Shown in pieces: positions 26,010-34,991 of a stretch of DNA of 64,000 nucleotides. Source of the stretch: DATATV01 sp036268615 (GTDB lineage Bacteria; Actinomycetota; Actinomycetes; Mycobacteriales; Pseudonocardiaceae); contig DATATV010000155.1 of NCBI GenBank assembly GCA_036268615.1, positions 71,951 through 135,950 on the forward strand. The letters run 5' to 3'. Numbering within the stretch: position 1 is the first letter of the stretch; each line of letters opens with the position of its first letter. The notes beneath the pieces are model-generated. The model was not told the DNA's origin. It searched no databases and saw only the letters and a list, made by a program, of their open reading frames with translations. Made by a program: the position numbers and the translations under genes.

Positions 26010-27731
26010 GTGGTGCGTCACGCACGGGACAGTTACTACGTCGTCGGTGAGGGCGACCTGACGTTCGATTTCCAGGGCAGGCCGGTGGTCCGGCAACCGA
26101 GTACGCGCTCGCAGCTGCGTCGGTTCCGGTTCTCCCGGCTCGGCCCGAAGGGGCAACCGGCAGATCCCGCGTTGATCCAGGAACTCGCCGTCGCGATGAC
26201 CTCACCGGCCGCTCAGCCGGACTCGACCGGACCGGGTGTCCCGGCCGGCTTCACCTATCTCGCCCAGTTCGCCGACCACGACCTCACCCTCGACAAGACG
26301 GCGGTCGCGTTGGGCGAGGACGTGACCGTGGCCGAACTTGTCGACGGCCGCTCGCCCGCGCTGGACCTCGACTCGCTCTACGGGCGCGGGCCGGGCCACC
26401 CCGACGACCGGAAGTTCTATGCCGGCGACGGCGTCAAGCTCAAGGTCGGCACCACCGCGGCCGTGCCGATCGACGCCGGTACCAACGTCGACCTGACCGG
26501 CTTCGACCTGCCAAGGACCGGCGTCGGCGCGACCAGGGCCGACGAGCGGACCGCACTCATCCCGGACGCGCGCAACGACGAGAACCTGGCAGTCGCCCAG
26601 ACGCACGTCGCCTTCATCCGCTTCCACAACCGGGTGGTCGATCGGCTCGCCACCCAGGGACACCCCAGCGCGCTGCTGTTCGAGCACGCCCGCGCCGAGG
26701 TCATCCGGCACTACCAGTGGTTGCTGCGCACCGACTTCCTGCCGAGGGTGGTCGAACCGAGCATCGTGGACGAGGTGTTCGGCAAGGGCCGCCAGTTCTT
26801 CGAGGTGGGCGAGCGGACGCAGGGTTGGCCGGGGGTCGGCGTCGAGCGGGGCTCGGGCGGTCCGGATGCCGGCCGGCCCGACCAGGCCGCGACGATGCCG
26901 ATCGAGTTCGCCGTCGCCGCCTACCGGCTCGGGCACAGCATGGTGCGGGACAAGTACAACTGGAACCGGGTGTTCAACGCGGACGCGCCGTTCGGCCTGG
27001 CCACGCTGTTCCAGCTGTTCACCTTCACCGGCACCAGCGGCAACCTCACGCCGACCACCGACATCGCCGAACTCGACGATCCCAACGGCGGTACTTTTCT
27101 GCGGCTGCCGACGAACTGGATCGTCGACTGGCGCAGGCTGCACGACTTCAGCCCGATTCCCGACCGGCCCGACCTGGTGCCGCCGTTCCCGCACGGCACC
27201 GGCAACGTGACCAAACGAATCGACACGCTGCTGGTCGACCCGCTCGCCGACCTGCCGGCCGGCACGTTCGGCGGCCGTTCGGTCGGCCTGCCGGCCGACT
27301 CGATCCAGCGCAATCTGGCCTTCCGCAACCTCACCCGGGCGAACATGGTGCAGTTGGCCTCCGGTCAGCAGATGGCCGAGTTCCTCGGAGTGAAACCGTT
27401 GGACCGCAACCAGATCCTGCAGGGTGACGGCAGCGGCGCCGACCTCGGCGGGCTCAGCGCGGAGAACCGGGACGCGCTGGTGGCGAGCACGCCGCTGTGG
27501 TTCTACGTGCTGCGCGAGGCGGAGGTGAACGGCGGCAGGCTCACCGGCGTGGGCGGCCGCGTCGTGGCCGAGTTCTTCCACCGGGCGATGGAGGTCAGCA
27601 GTGTCTCGATCGTGCGCGATCCGACCTGGCGACCCACGCTCGGGCCGGACCCGGAGACGTTCCGGATGATCGACCTGCTGCTGTTCGGCGCCGCCGGCAG
27701 CATCAGTGTGCTCAACCCGCTCGGCGACTGA
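26010..27731 (+). CDS. Animal-type haem peroxidase
   Basis: About 573 residues. I start at GTG 26010 because GGGGAAAGGGAG lies seven bases upstream; an earlier TTG at 25974 and ATG at 25989 would place that sequence inside the gene. Distal haem His in QFADHDLTLD (about residue 90), catalytic Arg/Glu region PDARNDENLAVAQTH (about 188-196) and proximal His in AYRLGHSMVRDKYNW (about 309) identify the An_peroxidase family. No signal peptide. Bacterial members oxidise halides or phenols with H2O2; the substrate here is unknown. Confidence 0.9.
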   Translation: MVRHARDSYYVVGEGDLTFDFQGRPVVRQPSTRSQLRRFRFSRLGPKGQPADPALIQELAVAMTSPAAQPDSTGPGVPAGFTYLAQFADHDLTLDKTAVALGEDVTVAELVDGRSPALDLDSLYGRGPGHPDDRKFYAGDGVKLKVGTTAAVPIDAGTNVDLTGFDLPRTGVGATRADERTALIPDARNDENLAVAQTHVAFIRFHNRVVDRLATQGHPSALLFEHARAEVIRHYQWLLRTDFLPRVVEPSIVDEVFGKGRQFFEVGERTQGWPGVGVERGSGGPDAGRPDQAATMPIEFAVAAYRLGHSMVRDKYNWNRVFNADAPFGLATLFQLFTFTGTSGNLTPTTDIAELDDPNGGTFLRLPTNWIVDWRRLHDFSPIPDRPDLVPPFPHGTGNVTKRIDTLLVDPLADLPAGTFGGRSVGLPADSIQRNLAFRNLTRANMVQLASGQQMAEFLGVKPLDRNQILQGDGSGADLGGLSAENRDALVASTPLWFYVLREAEVNGGRLTGVGGRVVAEFFHRAMEVSSVSIVRDPTWRPTLGPDPETFRMIDLLLFGAAGSISVLNPLGD

Positions 27732-27737
27732 GCGGTG

Positions 27738-27771
27738 CCTGACCGGCCGGCCGTCTGGCCGGCCGGTCAGG
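27738..27771. terminator. Bidirectional hairpin terminator
   Basis: Perfect 15-bp stem CCTGACCGGCCGGCC with its complement, 4-base loop GTCT. It lies between the convergent peroxidase and MFS genes and overlaps the MFS stop codon. Confidence 0.82.
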
Positions 27772-29203
27772 ACTCGGTTCGCGCGTGGGCGGCCCGGGGC
27801 GCGGCGCTGGTCGCGCGGGCCCGGAACCGGGGCAGCAGCACGCTGGTGACGGCGGTGACCACCCAGGTCGCGCAGCCGATCAGGCCGGCCACCGTGTAGC
27901 CGTCACTGACCGGCAGCGGCTGGCCGGGCGGGGTGTCCGCGGCCAGCACCACGGCGCTGATCGCGCTGCCCGCCGCGTAGCCGATGTAGCGCAGCACCTG
28001 GTTGAAGCTGGTCGCGCTGCCGGTCTCCTCGGGCGGTACCGCGCCGACGATGAGGCCGGGCAGTACCGCGAAGATCATGCCGATGCCGAGGCCCGTGATG
28101 CCCATCATCACCACGACCTCCCACAGGTCGGTGCGGGCGTAGGTGAACAGCACGGTGGCCAGCAGCACCACGACCGAGCCGAGCGGCAGCACCGTCCGGA
28201 TCGAGGTGCGCCGGATCAGCGCCGGCATCACCTTGGTGGCGACGAGACTGCCGACCGAGAACGGGATGAGCACCAGACCGGCGACGGCCACCGAGACGCC
28301 GAGGCCGTAGCCGGTGCTGCTCGGCGTCTGCACGAACCGGGTGACCAGCGCGATCAGCAGGTACATGCCCACCCCGGCCAACAGCACCAGCACGTCCGCG
28401 GTGAGCACCGCCCGCAGCCGCAGCAGTCGCAGCTGCACCAGCGGGCTCGGCCGGCGCAACTCGACCAGCACCCAGGCGGCGAACACGGCCAGCGACAGCA
28501 CGGCGAGCCCGATCAGCCGGCCGGAGCCCCAGCCCCAACTCGCCCCCTCGCTGATGGCCAGCAGCAGCCCGGCCAGGGCGATGCCCAGCAGCAGCGCGCC
28601 CGGGACATCGAGCCGCTGGGGCGGGCGGTCCACCGAGGCCGGCACGACGACCACCGCGACGACGAGCGCGAGCACCGCGACCACCGCACCGAACCAGAAG
28701 GCGGTGTGCAGGCCGCCGTACTCGGCGATCAGGCCGGTGATCGGGTAGCCAAGGCCGACGCCGGCGGCGGTGGTGATCGACAGCAGTGCGACCGTCGGGC
28801 GGGCCCGCTCGACCGGCAGCACGTCCCGGGCGACCGCGATGCCCATCGGGGTCAGTCCGAGACCGACGCCCTGGAGCGCACGACCCACCAGCAGGAAGCC
28901 GAACCCCAGCGGCAGTGCGGCCAGCGCGCCGCCGACGGCGACGACGCCGAGACTACCGATGATCACCGTCCGGCGGTGCGGGCCGTCACCCAGCCGACCC
29001 ATCGTCGGCGTGGCCAGCGCGCTGACCAGGAAGGTGATCGTCAGCGACCACTGCGCCGCGCTCACCGACACGTGGTCGTCCAGCGCGACGGTGGGGATCA
29101 GCGGGGCGCCGAGGCTGGAGATGATGGCGACCACCATCCCGATGAACACCAGGCTGGGGACGAGCGCCCGCCCGGCCGTCCCGGAGCGCGCGCTGGTTGG
29201 CAT
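27767..29203 (-). CDS. MFS drug-efflux transporter (DHA2-like)
   Basis: 478 residues with about 14 hydrophobic segments. Motif A-like loop MGRLGDGPHRRTV follows TM2, GRALQGVGLGLTPMG is in TM4 and GVGLGYPITGLIAEY (motif C, antiporter type) in TM5. Exporters of this group remove drugs or metabolites in exchange for protons. A 26-base palindrome 16 bases upstream of the ATG suggests repression by a TetR- or MarR-type protein that is not encoded next to it. Confidence 0.88.
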   Translation of the reverse strand: MPTSARSGTAGRALVPSLVFIGMVVAIISSLGAPLIPTVALDDHVSVSAAQWSLTITFLVSALATPTMGRLGDGPHRRTVIIGSLGVVAVGGALAALPLGFGFLLVGRALQGVGLGLTPMGIAVARDVLPVERARPTVALLSITTAAGVGLGYPITGLIAEYGGLHTAFWFGAVVAVLALVVAVVVVPASVDRPPQRLDVPGALLLGIALAGLLLAISEGASWGWGSGRLIGLAVLSLAVFAAWVLVELRRPSPLVQLRLLRLRAVLTADVLVLLAGVGMYLLIALVTRFVQTPSSTGYGLGVSVAVAGLVLIPFSVGSLVATKVMPALIRRTSIRTVLPLGSVVVLLATVLFTYARTDLWEVVVMMGITGLGIGMIFAVLPGLIVGAVPPEETGSATSFNQVLRYIGYAAGSAISAVVLAADTPPGQPLPVSDGYTVAGLIGCATWVVTAVTSVLLPRFRARATSAAPRAAHARTES

Positions 29204-29218
29204 CGCCCCAGGTTACAC

Positions 29219-29244
29219 CCGTAGTCATCGACCGATGTCTACGG
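29219..29244. promoter_or_regulatory. 26-bp palindromic operator before the MFS gene
   Basis: Arms CCGTAG-T-CATCG and CGATG-T-CTACGG around a 2-base centre, symmetric except one position. Located 16 bases upstream of the MFS start codon, where binding would block transcription or translation. Confidence 0.6.
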
Positions 29245-29379
29245 TTGGTGACTTGACCATAGTCGGCTTTACGGTGAACTGCGGCGGCTTGGTGTGTCAG
29301 TTGGCGGCATGGTTGAGTCGGCCGGCTCGCGGCGCATCGAATGGCTGTCGGCTTTTTGCGTCGACTTCTGTCGATGATG

Positions 29380-29402
29380 CGCAATATTAACACATTATTG
29401 CG
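29380..29402. promoter_or_regulatory. Inverted repeat upstream of the glycoside hydrolase
   Basis: CGCAATA - 9 bases - TATTGCG, unusually AT-rich for the window, 64 bases before the glycoside hydrolase start. Candidate operator (LacI/ROK-like spacing) or part of the promoter. Confidence 0.4.
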
Positions 29403-29465
29403 GCTATATGTCGGCGTGGCTACTATTCGGCCCGACGAAGTCTCGGTTGACGGAGAGGAAACTCA

Positions 29466-31448
29466 ATGCCCATCTCGCGCCGGACATTCATCGGTTCCGC
29501 CCTGGTGGCGGCCGGCTCCACCGTCGGTGCACTGTCCGTATTGGACACTGCCGGAGCGGCCACGATCAGCCGGGCGGCGCCGAACGCGAGTCCGGCCGGT
29601 GACGTGGTCGGCAAGATCACCGTCGGCTATCAGGGCTGGTTCGCCTGTGTCGGGGACGGCGCGCCGATCAACGGCTGGTGGCACTGGAGCCAGGACTGGT
29701 CGCAGTCGCCCTCGCCCACCAACAACGCGATCAAGGCATGGCCGGACATGCGGGAGTTCACCGCCGGCTACCAGACCGCCTACTCGAACCTGAACAACGG
29801 GCAGCCCGCGACACTGTTCTCCTCCTACGACCAGCAGACGGTGAACACGCATTTCCTGTGGATGCAGCAGAACGGCTGCGACACCGCGGCGTTGCAGCGC
29901 TTCGACCCCAACGGGTCGGAAGGGCCGACCCGGGACGCGATGGCCACCAAGGTGCGCACCGCGGCCGAGACGTACGGCCGGAAGTTCTACGTCATGTACG
30001 ACGTGTCCGGCTGGACGAACATGCAGTCGGAGATCAAGACCGACTGGACCAGCAAGATGTCCGCGCTCACCGCGTCGTCGGCCTACGCGCACCAGAACGG
30101 CAAACCGGTCGTGTGCGTCTGGGGCTTCGGCTTCAACGACAACAACCATCCGTGGGACGCGGCGACCTGCCTGGACGTGGTCAACTGGTTCAAGGGCCAG
30201 GGCTGCTACGTGATCGGCGGCGTGCCGAGGGAGTGGCAGACCGGTACCGGCGGCTCGCGGCCCGGTTTCCTGGGGACCTATCACGCGTTCAACATGTTGT
30301 CGCCGTGGATGGTCGGCGCCATCGGAAACGCGGCGGACTCCGATTCGGTGTATCAGAACATCAACATTCCCGACCAGGCCGACTGCAACGCCAACGGAGT
30401 CGACTACCAGCCCTGTGTGCTGCCGGGCGACGTTTCCGCCGGGAACCAGCGGGCGCACGGCGACTTCATGTGGCGGCAGTTCTACAACATGGTCCGGGTC
30501 GGCGCGCAGGGCATCTACATCTCGATGTTCGACGAGTTCGGCGAGGGCAACCAGATCGCCAAGACCGCGGAGACCACGGCGGGAGTGCCGGCCGGTTCCG
30601 GGTTGCTGGCGTTGAACCAGGACGGCACGGCCTGTTCGTCGGACTACTACCTGCGGCTGACCGCCGACGGCGGCCGGATGCTCAAGGGGCAGCTCGCGCT
30701 CACCCCGACCCGGCCGACCCAACCGGTGCTCGGCGGCAGTTCGGACACCCAGCCACCGTCCGTCCCGAGTGGACTGCACGTCACCGCGCACACGTCCGGC
30801 AGCGTGAGCCTGGCCTGGACGGCAGCCACCGACAACGTCGGCGTCACCGGCTACCGGGTCTTCCAGGGCGGCAACCAGGTCGGTAGCACCGCGGCCACCT
30901 CGTTCACCGTCAGCGGGCTGAATCCGGCCACCAGCTACACGTTCGCCGTGTCGGCGCAGGACGCCGCCGGCAACTCGTCGGCCACCTCGGCGACGACCAG
31001 CGCGACCACCGACGCCGGGTCGAGCACGACGAACCTGGCACTGGCCAAGGCGACCGCGGAGAGCAGCCACACGCAGACCTACGCCAGCGGCAACGCGGTC
31101 GACGGCAACACCAGCAGCTACTGGGAGAGCGCGAACAACGCGTTCCCGCAGTGGTTACAGGTCGACCTCGGCGCGACCACGAGCGCGAAGCGGGTGGTGC
31201 TGACGCTGCCGCCGGACACCGCGTGGGCCACCCGGACGCAGACGCTGTCCGTGCTGGGCAGCACCGACGGTTCGACGTTCAGCACGGTGGTCGGGTCGGC
31301 CGGCTACACCTTCAATCCGGCCACCGGCAACACCGCGACGATCACCTTTCCGGCCGCGGCCGCGGCCCGCTACCTGCGGTTGAACTTCACCGCGAACACC
31401 GGCTGGCCGGCTGGCCAGGTCTCCGAATTCCAGGTTTATTCGGCCTGA
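29466..31448 (+). CDS. Tat-exported GH71/GH99-like glycoside hydrolase with Fn3 and F5/8-type carbohydrate-binding domains
   Basis: 660 residues. Twin-arginine signal SRRTFIGSAL at residues 4-13. Catalytic part about 45-420: VGYQGWFACVGDGAPINGWWHW, the acidic residues of MFDEFGEGNQ and the barrel strands fit the GH71/99-like family (alpha-mannan or related glycans). Fibronectin type III domain about 435-515 (PPSVPSGLHV, VSLAWTAATDNVGVTGY). C-terminal discoidin/CBM32-like domain about 525-660 (NLALAKATAESS, AVDGNTSSYWES, WLQVDLG). A secreted polysaccharide-degrading enzyme; exact linkage unknown. Followed by a strong terminator. Confidence 0.88.
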   Translation: MPISRRTFIGSALVAAGSTVGALSVLDTAGAATISRAAPNASPAGDVVGKITVGYQGWFACVGDGAPINGWWHWSQDWSQSPSPTNNAIKAWPDMREFTAGYQTAYSNLNNGQPATLFSSYDQQTVNTHFLWMQQNGCDTAALQRFDPNGSEGPTRDAMATKVRTAAETYGRKFYVMYDVSGWTNMQSEIKTDWTSKMSALTASSAYAHQNGKPVVCVWGFGFNDNNHPWDAATCLDVVNWFKGQGCYVIGGVPREWQTGTGGSRPGFLGTYHAFNMLSPWMVGAIGNAADSDSVYQNINIPDQADCNANGVDYQPCVLPGDVSAGNQRAHGDFMWRQFYNMVRVGAQGIYISMFDEFGEGNQIAKTAETTAGVPAGSGLLALNQDGTACSSDYYLRLTADGGRMLKGQLALTPTRPTQPVLGGSSDTQPPSVPSGLHVTAHTSGSVSLAWTAATDNVGVTGYRVFQGGNQVGSTAATSFTVSGLNPATSYTFAVSAQDAAGNSSATSATTSATTDAGSSTTNLALAKATAESSHTQTYASGNAVDGNTSSYWESANNAFPQWLQVDLGATTSAKRVVLTLPPDTAWATRTQTLSVLGSTDGSTFSTVVGSAGYTFNPATGNTATITFPAAAAARYLRLNFTANTGWPAGQVSEFQVYSA

Positions 31449-31461
31449 TCGACAATTCCGG

Positions 31462-31506
31462 CCGGGGTCGACTGTCTTATTTTGCGACAGTCGGCCCCGG
31501 TTTTTG
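31462..31506 (+). terminator. Rho-independent terminator
   Basis: 15-bp stem CCGGGGTCGACTGTC paired with GACAGTCGGCCCCGG (one G-T), loop of 9 bases, followed by TTTTTGT. Ends the glycoside hydrolase transcript. Confidence 0.88.
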
Positions 31507-31589
31507 TCGCTAGCGTCGAACGGGCGGACAGGTCGATTTCCGGGACGGTGTTGCCCTGGAAACGGCGGTTCGCCCAACGGAGGTGGCGG

Positions 31590-32636
31590 ATGAAGGCGCT
31601 GGTGTATCACGGGCCCGGCCGGAAGGCCTGGGAGGACGTCCCCGACGCGGCGATCCAGGACGCCACCGACGTGGTGGTCCGGGTGGACACCACCACGATC
31701 TGCGGTACGGACCTGCACATCCTGCACGGTGACGTACCGGCGGTGACCGAGGGCCGCATCCTCGGCCACGAGGCGGTGGGCACGGTCACCGAGGTCGGCT
31801 CGGCTGTCAAGGGCTTCGCCGTCGGCGACCGGGTGCTCGTGCCGGCGGTGACCAAGTGCGGCCGGTGCGCCTACTGCCAGCGCAACATGCCTTCGCACTG
31901 CCAGACCGTCGGCGGCATCGGCTGGATCTTCGGTCACCTGATCGACGGCACCCAGGCCGAGTTCGTCCGGGTGCCGTTCGCGGACACCTCGCTCTACGCG
32001 GTGCCGGCCGAGGTGACCAACGAGCAGGCCATCTTCCTGGCCGACTCGCTGCCCACCGGCTACGAGGTGGGCGTGCTGGCCGGGCAGGTCCGGCCGGGCG
32101 ACACGGTCGCCGTGGTCGGCGCCGGCGCGGTCGGGCTGGCCGCGATCCTGACCACCGGCCTGTGGGGCGCGTCCCGGGTGATCGCGTTGGACTCCAACAA
32201 GTTCCGGCTGGAGAAGGCGCTCGACTTCGGCGCCACCGACACGGTCGAGGCCGGTCCGAACGCGGTGGCCGACGTGCTCGCGCTGACCGACGGCCTCGGG
32301 GTGGACGTGTCGATCGAGGCGGTCGGTTTTCCCGAGACGCTGTTGACCGCGGCCGCGCTGGTCCGGCCCGGCGGGCACATCGCCAACATCGGTGTGCACG
32401 GCGCGCCGGTCGCGCTGCCCATGCAGGACCTGTGGATTCACAACGTCACGATGACCATGGGCCTGGTGGATACGGTGTCCATCCCGACGCTGCTGAAGAT
32501 GGTGGCCAGCGGGCGCATCCCGGCCGAGAAGATGGGCACGCACACGTTTGCCTTCGACCAGATCGACGAGGCCTACGACGTGTTCGGCAACGCGGCCGAC
32601 CACCAGGCATTGAAGGTGATCATCAACCCGAGCTGA
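31590..32636 (+). CDS. Zinc-dependent alcohol dehydrogenase family protein
   Basis: 348 residues from ATG 31590 with GGAGG seven bases upstream. Catalytic zinc residues Cys in ICGTDLH (about 37) and GHEAVG (about 59-60); structural zinc cysteines in KCGRCAYCQRNMPSHC (about 90-105); Rossmann motif GAGAVGLAA. NAD(P)-dependent oxidation of an alcohol or reduction of an aldehyde in the cytosol. Stands alone between a terminator and the convergent gpm gene. Confidence 0.92.
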   Translation: MKALVYHGPGRKAWEDVPDAAIQDATDVVVRVDTTTICGTDLHILHGDVPAVTEGRILGHEAVGTVTEVGSAVKGFAVGDRVLVPAVTKCGRCAYCQRNMPSHCQTVGGIGWIFGHLIDGTQAEFVRVPFADTSLYAVPAEVTNEQAIFLADSLPTGYEVGVLAGQVRPGDTVAVVGAGAVGLAAILTTGLWGASRVIALDSNKFRLEKALDFGATDTVEAGPNAVADVLALTDGLGVDVSIEAVGFPETLLTAAALVRPGGHIANIGVHGAPVALPMQDLWIHNVTMTMGLVDTVSIPTLLKMVASGRIPAEKMGTHTFAFDQIDEAYDVFGNAADHQALKVIINPS

Positions 32637-32642
32637 CGACGG

Positions 32643-33410
32643 TCACCGGCGCAGCGCCGCCGGGCTCCCGGTGCCGCCCTCGTCGGCGACCTTGGCGGCG
32701 CCGGCCGCCGCCGCCTCGGGGTCGAGGTAGGCGCCGGGGCCGGCGGTCCGCAGGTGCTCGTCGAAGGTGTAGACGAGCGGGCTGCCGGTGGGCACGTTGA
32801 GCCGGTTGATGTCCTCGTCGGCGATGCCGTCGAGGTGTTTGATCAGCGCGCGCAGCGCGTTGCTGTGCGAGGTGACCAGTACGATCGCGCCGGCGGCCAA
32901 CTCGGGCCGGATGCTGTGCTGCCAGTAGGGCAGCAACCGGTCGAGGACCTGCCGCAGCGACTCGGTACGCGGAATGTCGGGGCCCAGTTCGGCGTAGCGC
33001 GGGTCGCCGATCGGGCTGTACGGGCTGTCGTCGGCCAGCGGCGGCGGGGTGCCGTCGAACGAGCGGCGCCAGACCGCGAACTGGTCGGCGCCGAACTCGG
33101 CGACCACGTCCCGCTTCCCGCGGCCCTGCAACGCACCGTAGTGCCGCTCGTTGAGCCGCCAGCTGCGCCGTACGTCGATCCACTGCCGGCCGGCAGCCAG
33201 CAGGGTGGCCTCGGCGGTCTGGATGGCCCGGGTGAGCACCGAGGTGTGCGCGGTGTCCGGCAGCAGCGCGAACTCGGCGAGCAGCCGGCCCGCCCGGGCC
33301 GCCTGGTGGCGGCCGCTGTCGGCCAGCGGCACGTCGATCCATCCGGTGAACAGGTTGCGCTCGTTGGACTCGGAGACTCCGTGTCGCAGGAGGACAAGTG
33401 TGCCGGCCAC
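32643..33410 (-). CDS. GpmA-type phosphoglycerate mutase paralogue
   Basis: 255 residues. Follows GpmA closely: LLRHGVSESNERNLFTGW (catalytic His about 10), RLNERHYGALQG, KHLDGIADEDINRLNVPTG. Deviations: RHGVSES for the usual RHGESEW, and SHSNALRAL where GpmA has AHGNSLRAL, so the second catalytic histidine is kept but its neighbours changed. It is the last gene of the minus-strand set reductase - ferredoxin - gpm, 22 bases after the ferredoxin stop. Either a second 2,3-bisphosphoglycerate-dependent mutase or a relative with another phosphate ester. Confidence 0.88.
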   Translation of the reverse strand: MAGTLVLLRHGVSESNERNLFTGWIDVPLADSGRHQAARAGRLLAEFALLPDTAHTSVLTRAIQTAEATLLAAGRQWIDVRRSWRLNERHYGALQGRGKRDVVAEFGADQFAVWRRSFDGTPPPLADDSPYSPIGDPRYAELGPDIPRTESLRQVLDRLLPYWQHSIRPELAAGAIVLVTSHSNALRALIKHLDGIADEDINRLNVPTGSPLVYTFDEHLRTAGPGAYLDPEAAAAGAAKVADEGGTGSPAALRR

Positions 33411-33432
33411 GGCGACAGACTCTAGTTGGCGG

Positions 33433-33777
33433 TTAGTTGGCGCTTGCCGGCGTGCTCGCGGCGAGCGAGGTGTCCACCCCGACCGGCCCGACCTTGGCCG
33501 CGCCGCCGGGGGAGCCCAGCGGCGCGTCCCGGCCGGGCAGCAGCTCGGAGAAGAACGCCGCGTTGTCGTCCCGCCACGGCATCTTCTCGTCGCTGATCCG
33601 CAGGTCGGACGAGATGGCCTCGACCGGGCAGACCGGCTCGCAGGCGCCGCAGTCGATGCACTCGCGCGGGTTGATGTACATCTTGCGGTCGCCCTCGTAG
33701 ATGCAGTCGACCGGGCACTCCTCGGTGCACGACTTGTCCAGCGTGTCGAGGCAGTCGCTCGCGATGAAGAACGGCAT
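33433..33777 (-). CDS. 7Fe-type ferredoxin (FdxA-like)
   Basis: 114 residues. Cys9, Cys17 and Cys50 fit a [3Fe-4S] cluster and Cys21, Cys40, Cys43, Cys46 a [4Fe-4S] cluster, as in actinobacterial FdxA; Cys25 is extra. Ala/Pro-rich tail beyond residue 85. A small cytosolic electron carrier, 16 bases after the reductase gene. Together they could feed the Rieske oxygenase at 48.4 kb, which shares the same type of operator. Confidence 0.93.
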   Translation of the reverse strand: MPFFIASDCLDTLDKSCTEECPVDCIYEGDRKMYINPRECIDCGACEPVCPVEAISSDLRISDEKMPWRDDNAAFFSELLPGRDAPLGSPGGAAKVGPVGVDTSLAASTPASAN

Positions 33778-33793
33778 GGGAGGAGTTCCTTTC

Positions 33794-34771
33794 TCAGGCA
33801 GCTGTCTCGGTCGAGTGGCCGGGGAAGAGCGATTCGGACGGGTTCGCGGCGATGGCCGCGTTGTTCACGGCGAGGGCGGCCTCGCCGAAGCCGACGGAGA
33901 TGAGCCGCACCTTGCCCGGGTACTCGGTGATGTCACCGGCCGCGTAGATGCCCTCGGCGCCGGTCCACATGGTCGAGTCGACGACGACGTGCCGGTCGGT
34001 GATCTGTAGACCCCAGCCGGTCAGCGGGCCGAGGTCGGCGGTGAAGCCGAGCGCGGCGACCACCCGGGAGCAGGCGAACTCGGTCAACTCGCCGCTGACG
34101 GCGTCGCGCAGCACCGCGCGCTCGACCCCGTGCTCACCGGCGAGTTCGTGCACGACGACCGGGGTGCGCACGGTCGCCGTGGTCGCGTGCAGCTGGGTCA
34201 CCGAGGACTGGTGCGCGGTGAACTTGGGCCTGCGGTGCGCCAGGGTGACCGAGGCGGCGATCGGCTCCAGGGTCAGCGCCCAGTCCAGCGCGCTGTCCCC
34301 GCCGCCGACGACGAGCACGTGGTGGCCGGCGTAGCTGGTCGGATCGGTGACGAAATAGTCCACCCCGCGACCGACGAACTCGGCCCCGGCCGGCAGCGCC
34401 CTGGGGGTGAAGGTGCCGATGCCGCCGGCGATCACGATCGACCTGGTGGTCACGGTCTGGCCTGCGGTGGTGGTGATCTGCAGGCGACCGTCCGGCAGCC
34501 GCTCCAGCTTCTGCGCCGACTCGCCCAGCAGCCAGGTGGGGGAGAACTTCTCCGCCTGGTCGAGCAGCCCGGCGACCAGGTCGCGACCCTTCACCCCGGG
34601 GAAGCCGGCGATGTCGTAGATCATCTTTTCCGGGTACAGGGCGGAGATCTGACCACCTGGCTCGGGCAGGGAGTCGATGACCGCGGTCCGCATCCCGCGG
34701 AACCCGGCGTAGTACGCCGCGTACAGGCCGGCCGGGCCGGCACCCACAACGAGCAGATCTGCGTCGAGCAC
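33794..34771 (-). CDS. Thioredoxin-reductase-like ferredoxin-NAD(P)+ reductase
   Basis: 325 residues from GTG 34771, with TAGGAGGTG directly upstream. FAD motif VVGAGPAGLYAAYYAG (about 7-22), NAD(P) motif VVGGGDSALDWAL (about 155-167) and GIYAAGDI near the C-terminus; the redox-active CxxC of thioredoxin reductase is absent, as in type-2 FNRs. It passes electrons from NAD(P)H to ferredoxin, whose gene follows. The palindrome ATGGT-CTT-ACCAT abuts the Shine-Dalgarno, so a bound regulator would block expression. Confidence 0.92.
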   Translation of the reverse strand: MLDADLLVVGAGPAGLYAAYYAGFRGMRTAVIDSLPEPGGQISALYPEKMIYDIAGFPGVKGRDLVAGLLDQAEKFSPTWLLGESAQKLERLPDGRLQITTTAGQTVTTRSIVIAGGIGTFTPRALPAGAEFVGRGVDYFVTDPTSYAGHHVLVVGGGDSALDWALTLEPIAASVTLAHRRPKFTAHQSSVTQLHATTATVRTPVVVHELAGEHGVERAVLRDAVSGELTEFACSRVVAALGFTADLGPLTGWGLQITDRHVVVDSTMWTGAEGIYAAGDITEYPGKVRLISVGFGEAALAVNNAAIAANPSESLFPGHSTETAA

Positions 34772-34783
34772 GCTACACCTCCT

Positions 34784-34798
34784 AATGGTCTTACCATT
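34784..34798. promoter_or_regulatory. FCD-GntR-type operator before the reductase/ferredoxin operon
   Basis: AATGGT-CTT-ACCATT, perfect 6-bp arms, immediately upstream of the ribosome binding site. Best member of the island-wide family TTGGT-NNN-ACCAA. Confidence 0.75.
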
Positions 34799-34991
34799 AT
34801 GCCACCCATCGCGCGACGATGGGGTCTTTTGCCAATCGGATCGTGACGCACGCCACAAACGCGACCTCGGGCATGGAACGGCGACAGCTCATCAACAGCA
34901 CAAAAAACTCAGTCCGCGCCGGTGGGCCGCCCATCCGGGTTCACCCCGACGCGGAGCCGCAAACCGGGTCATGCCAACAACAAGCTTGGGG

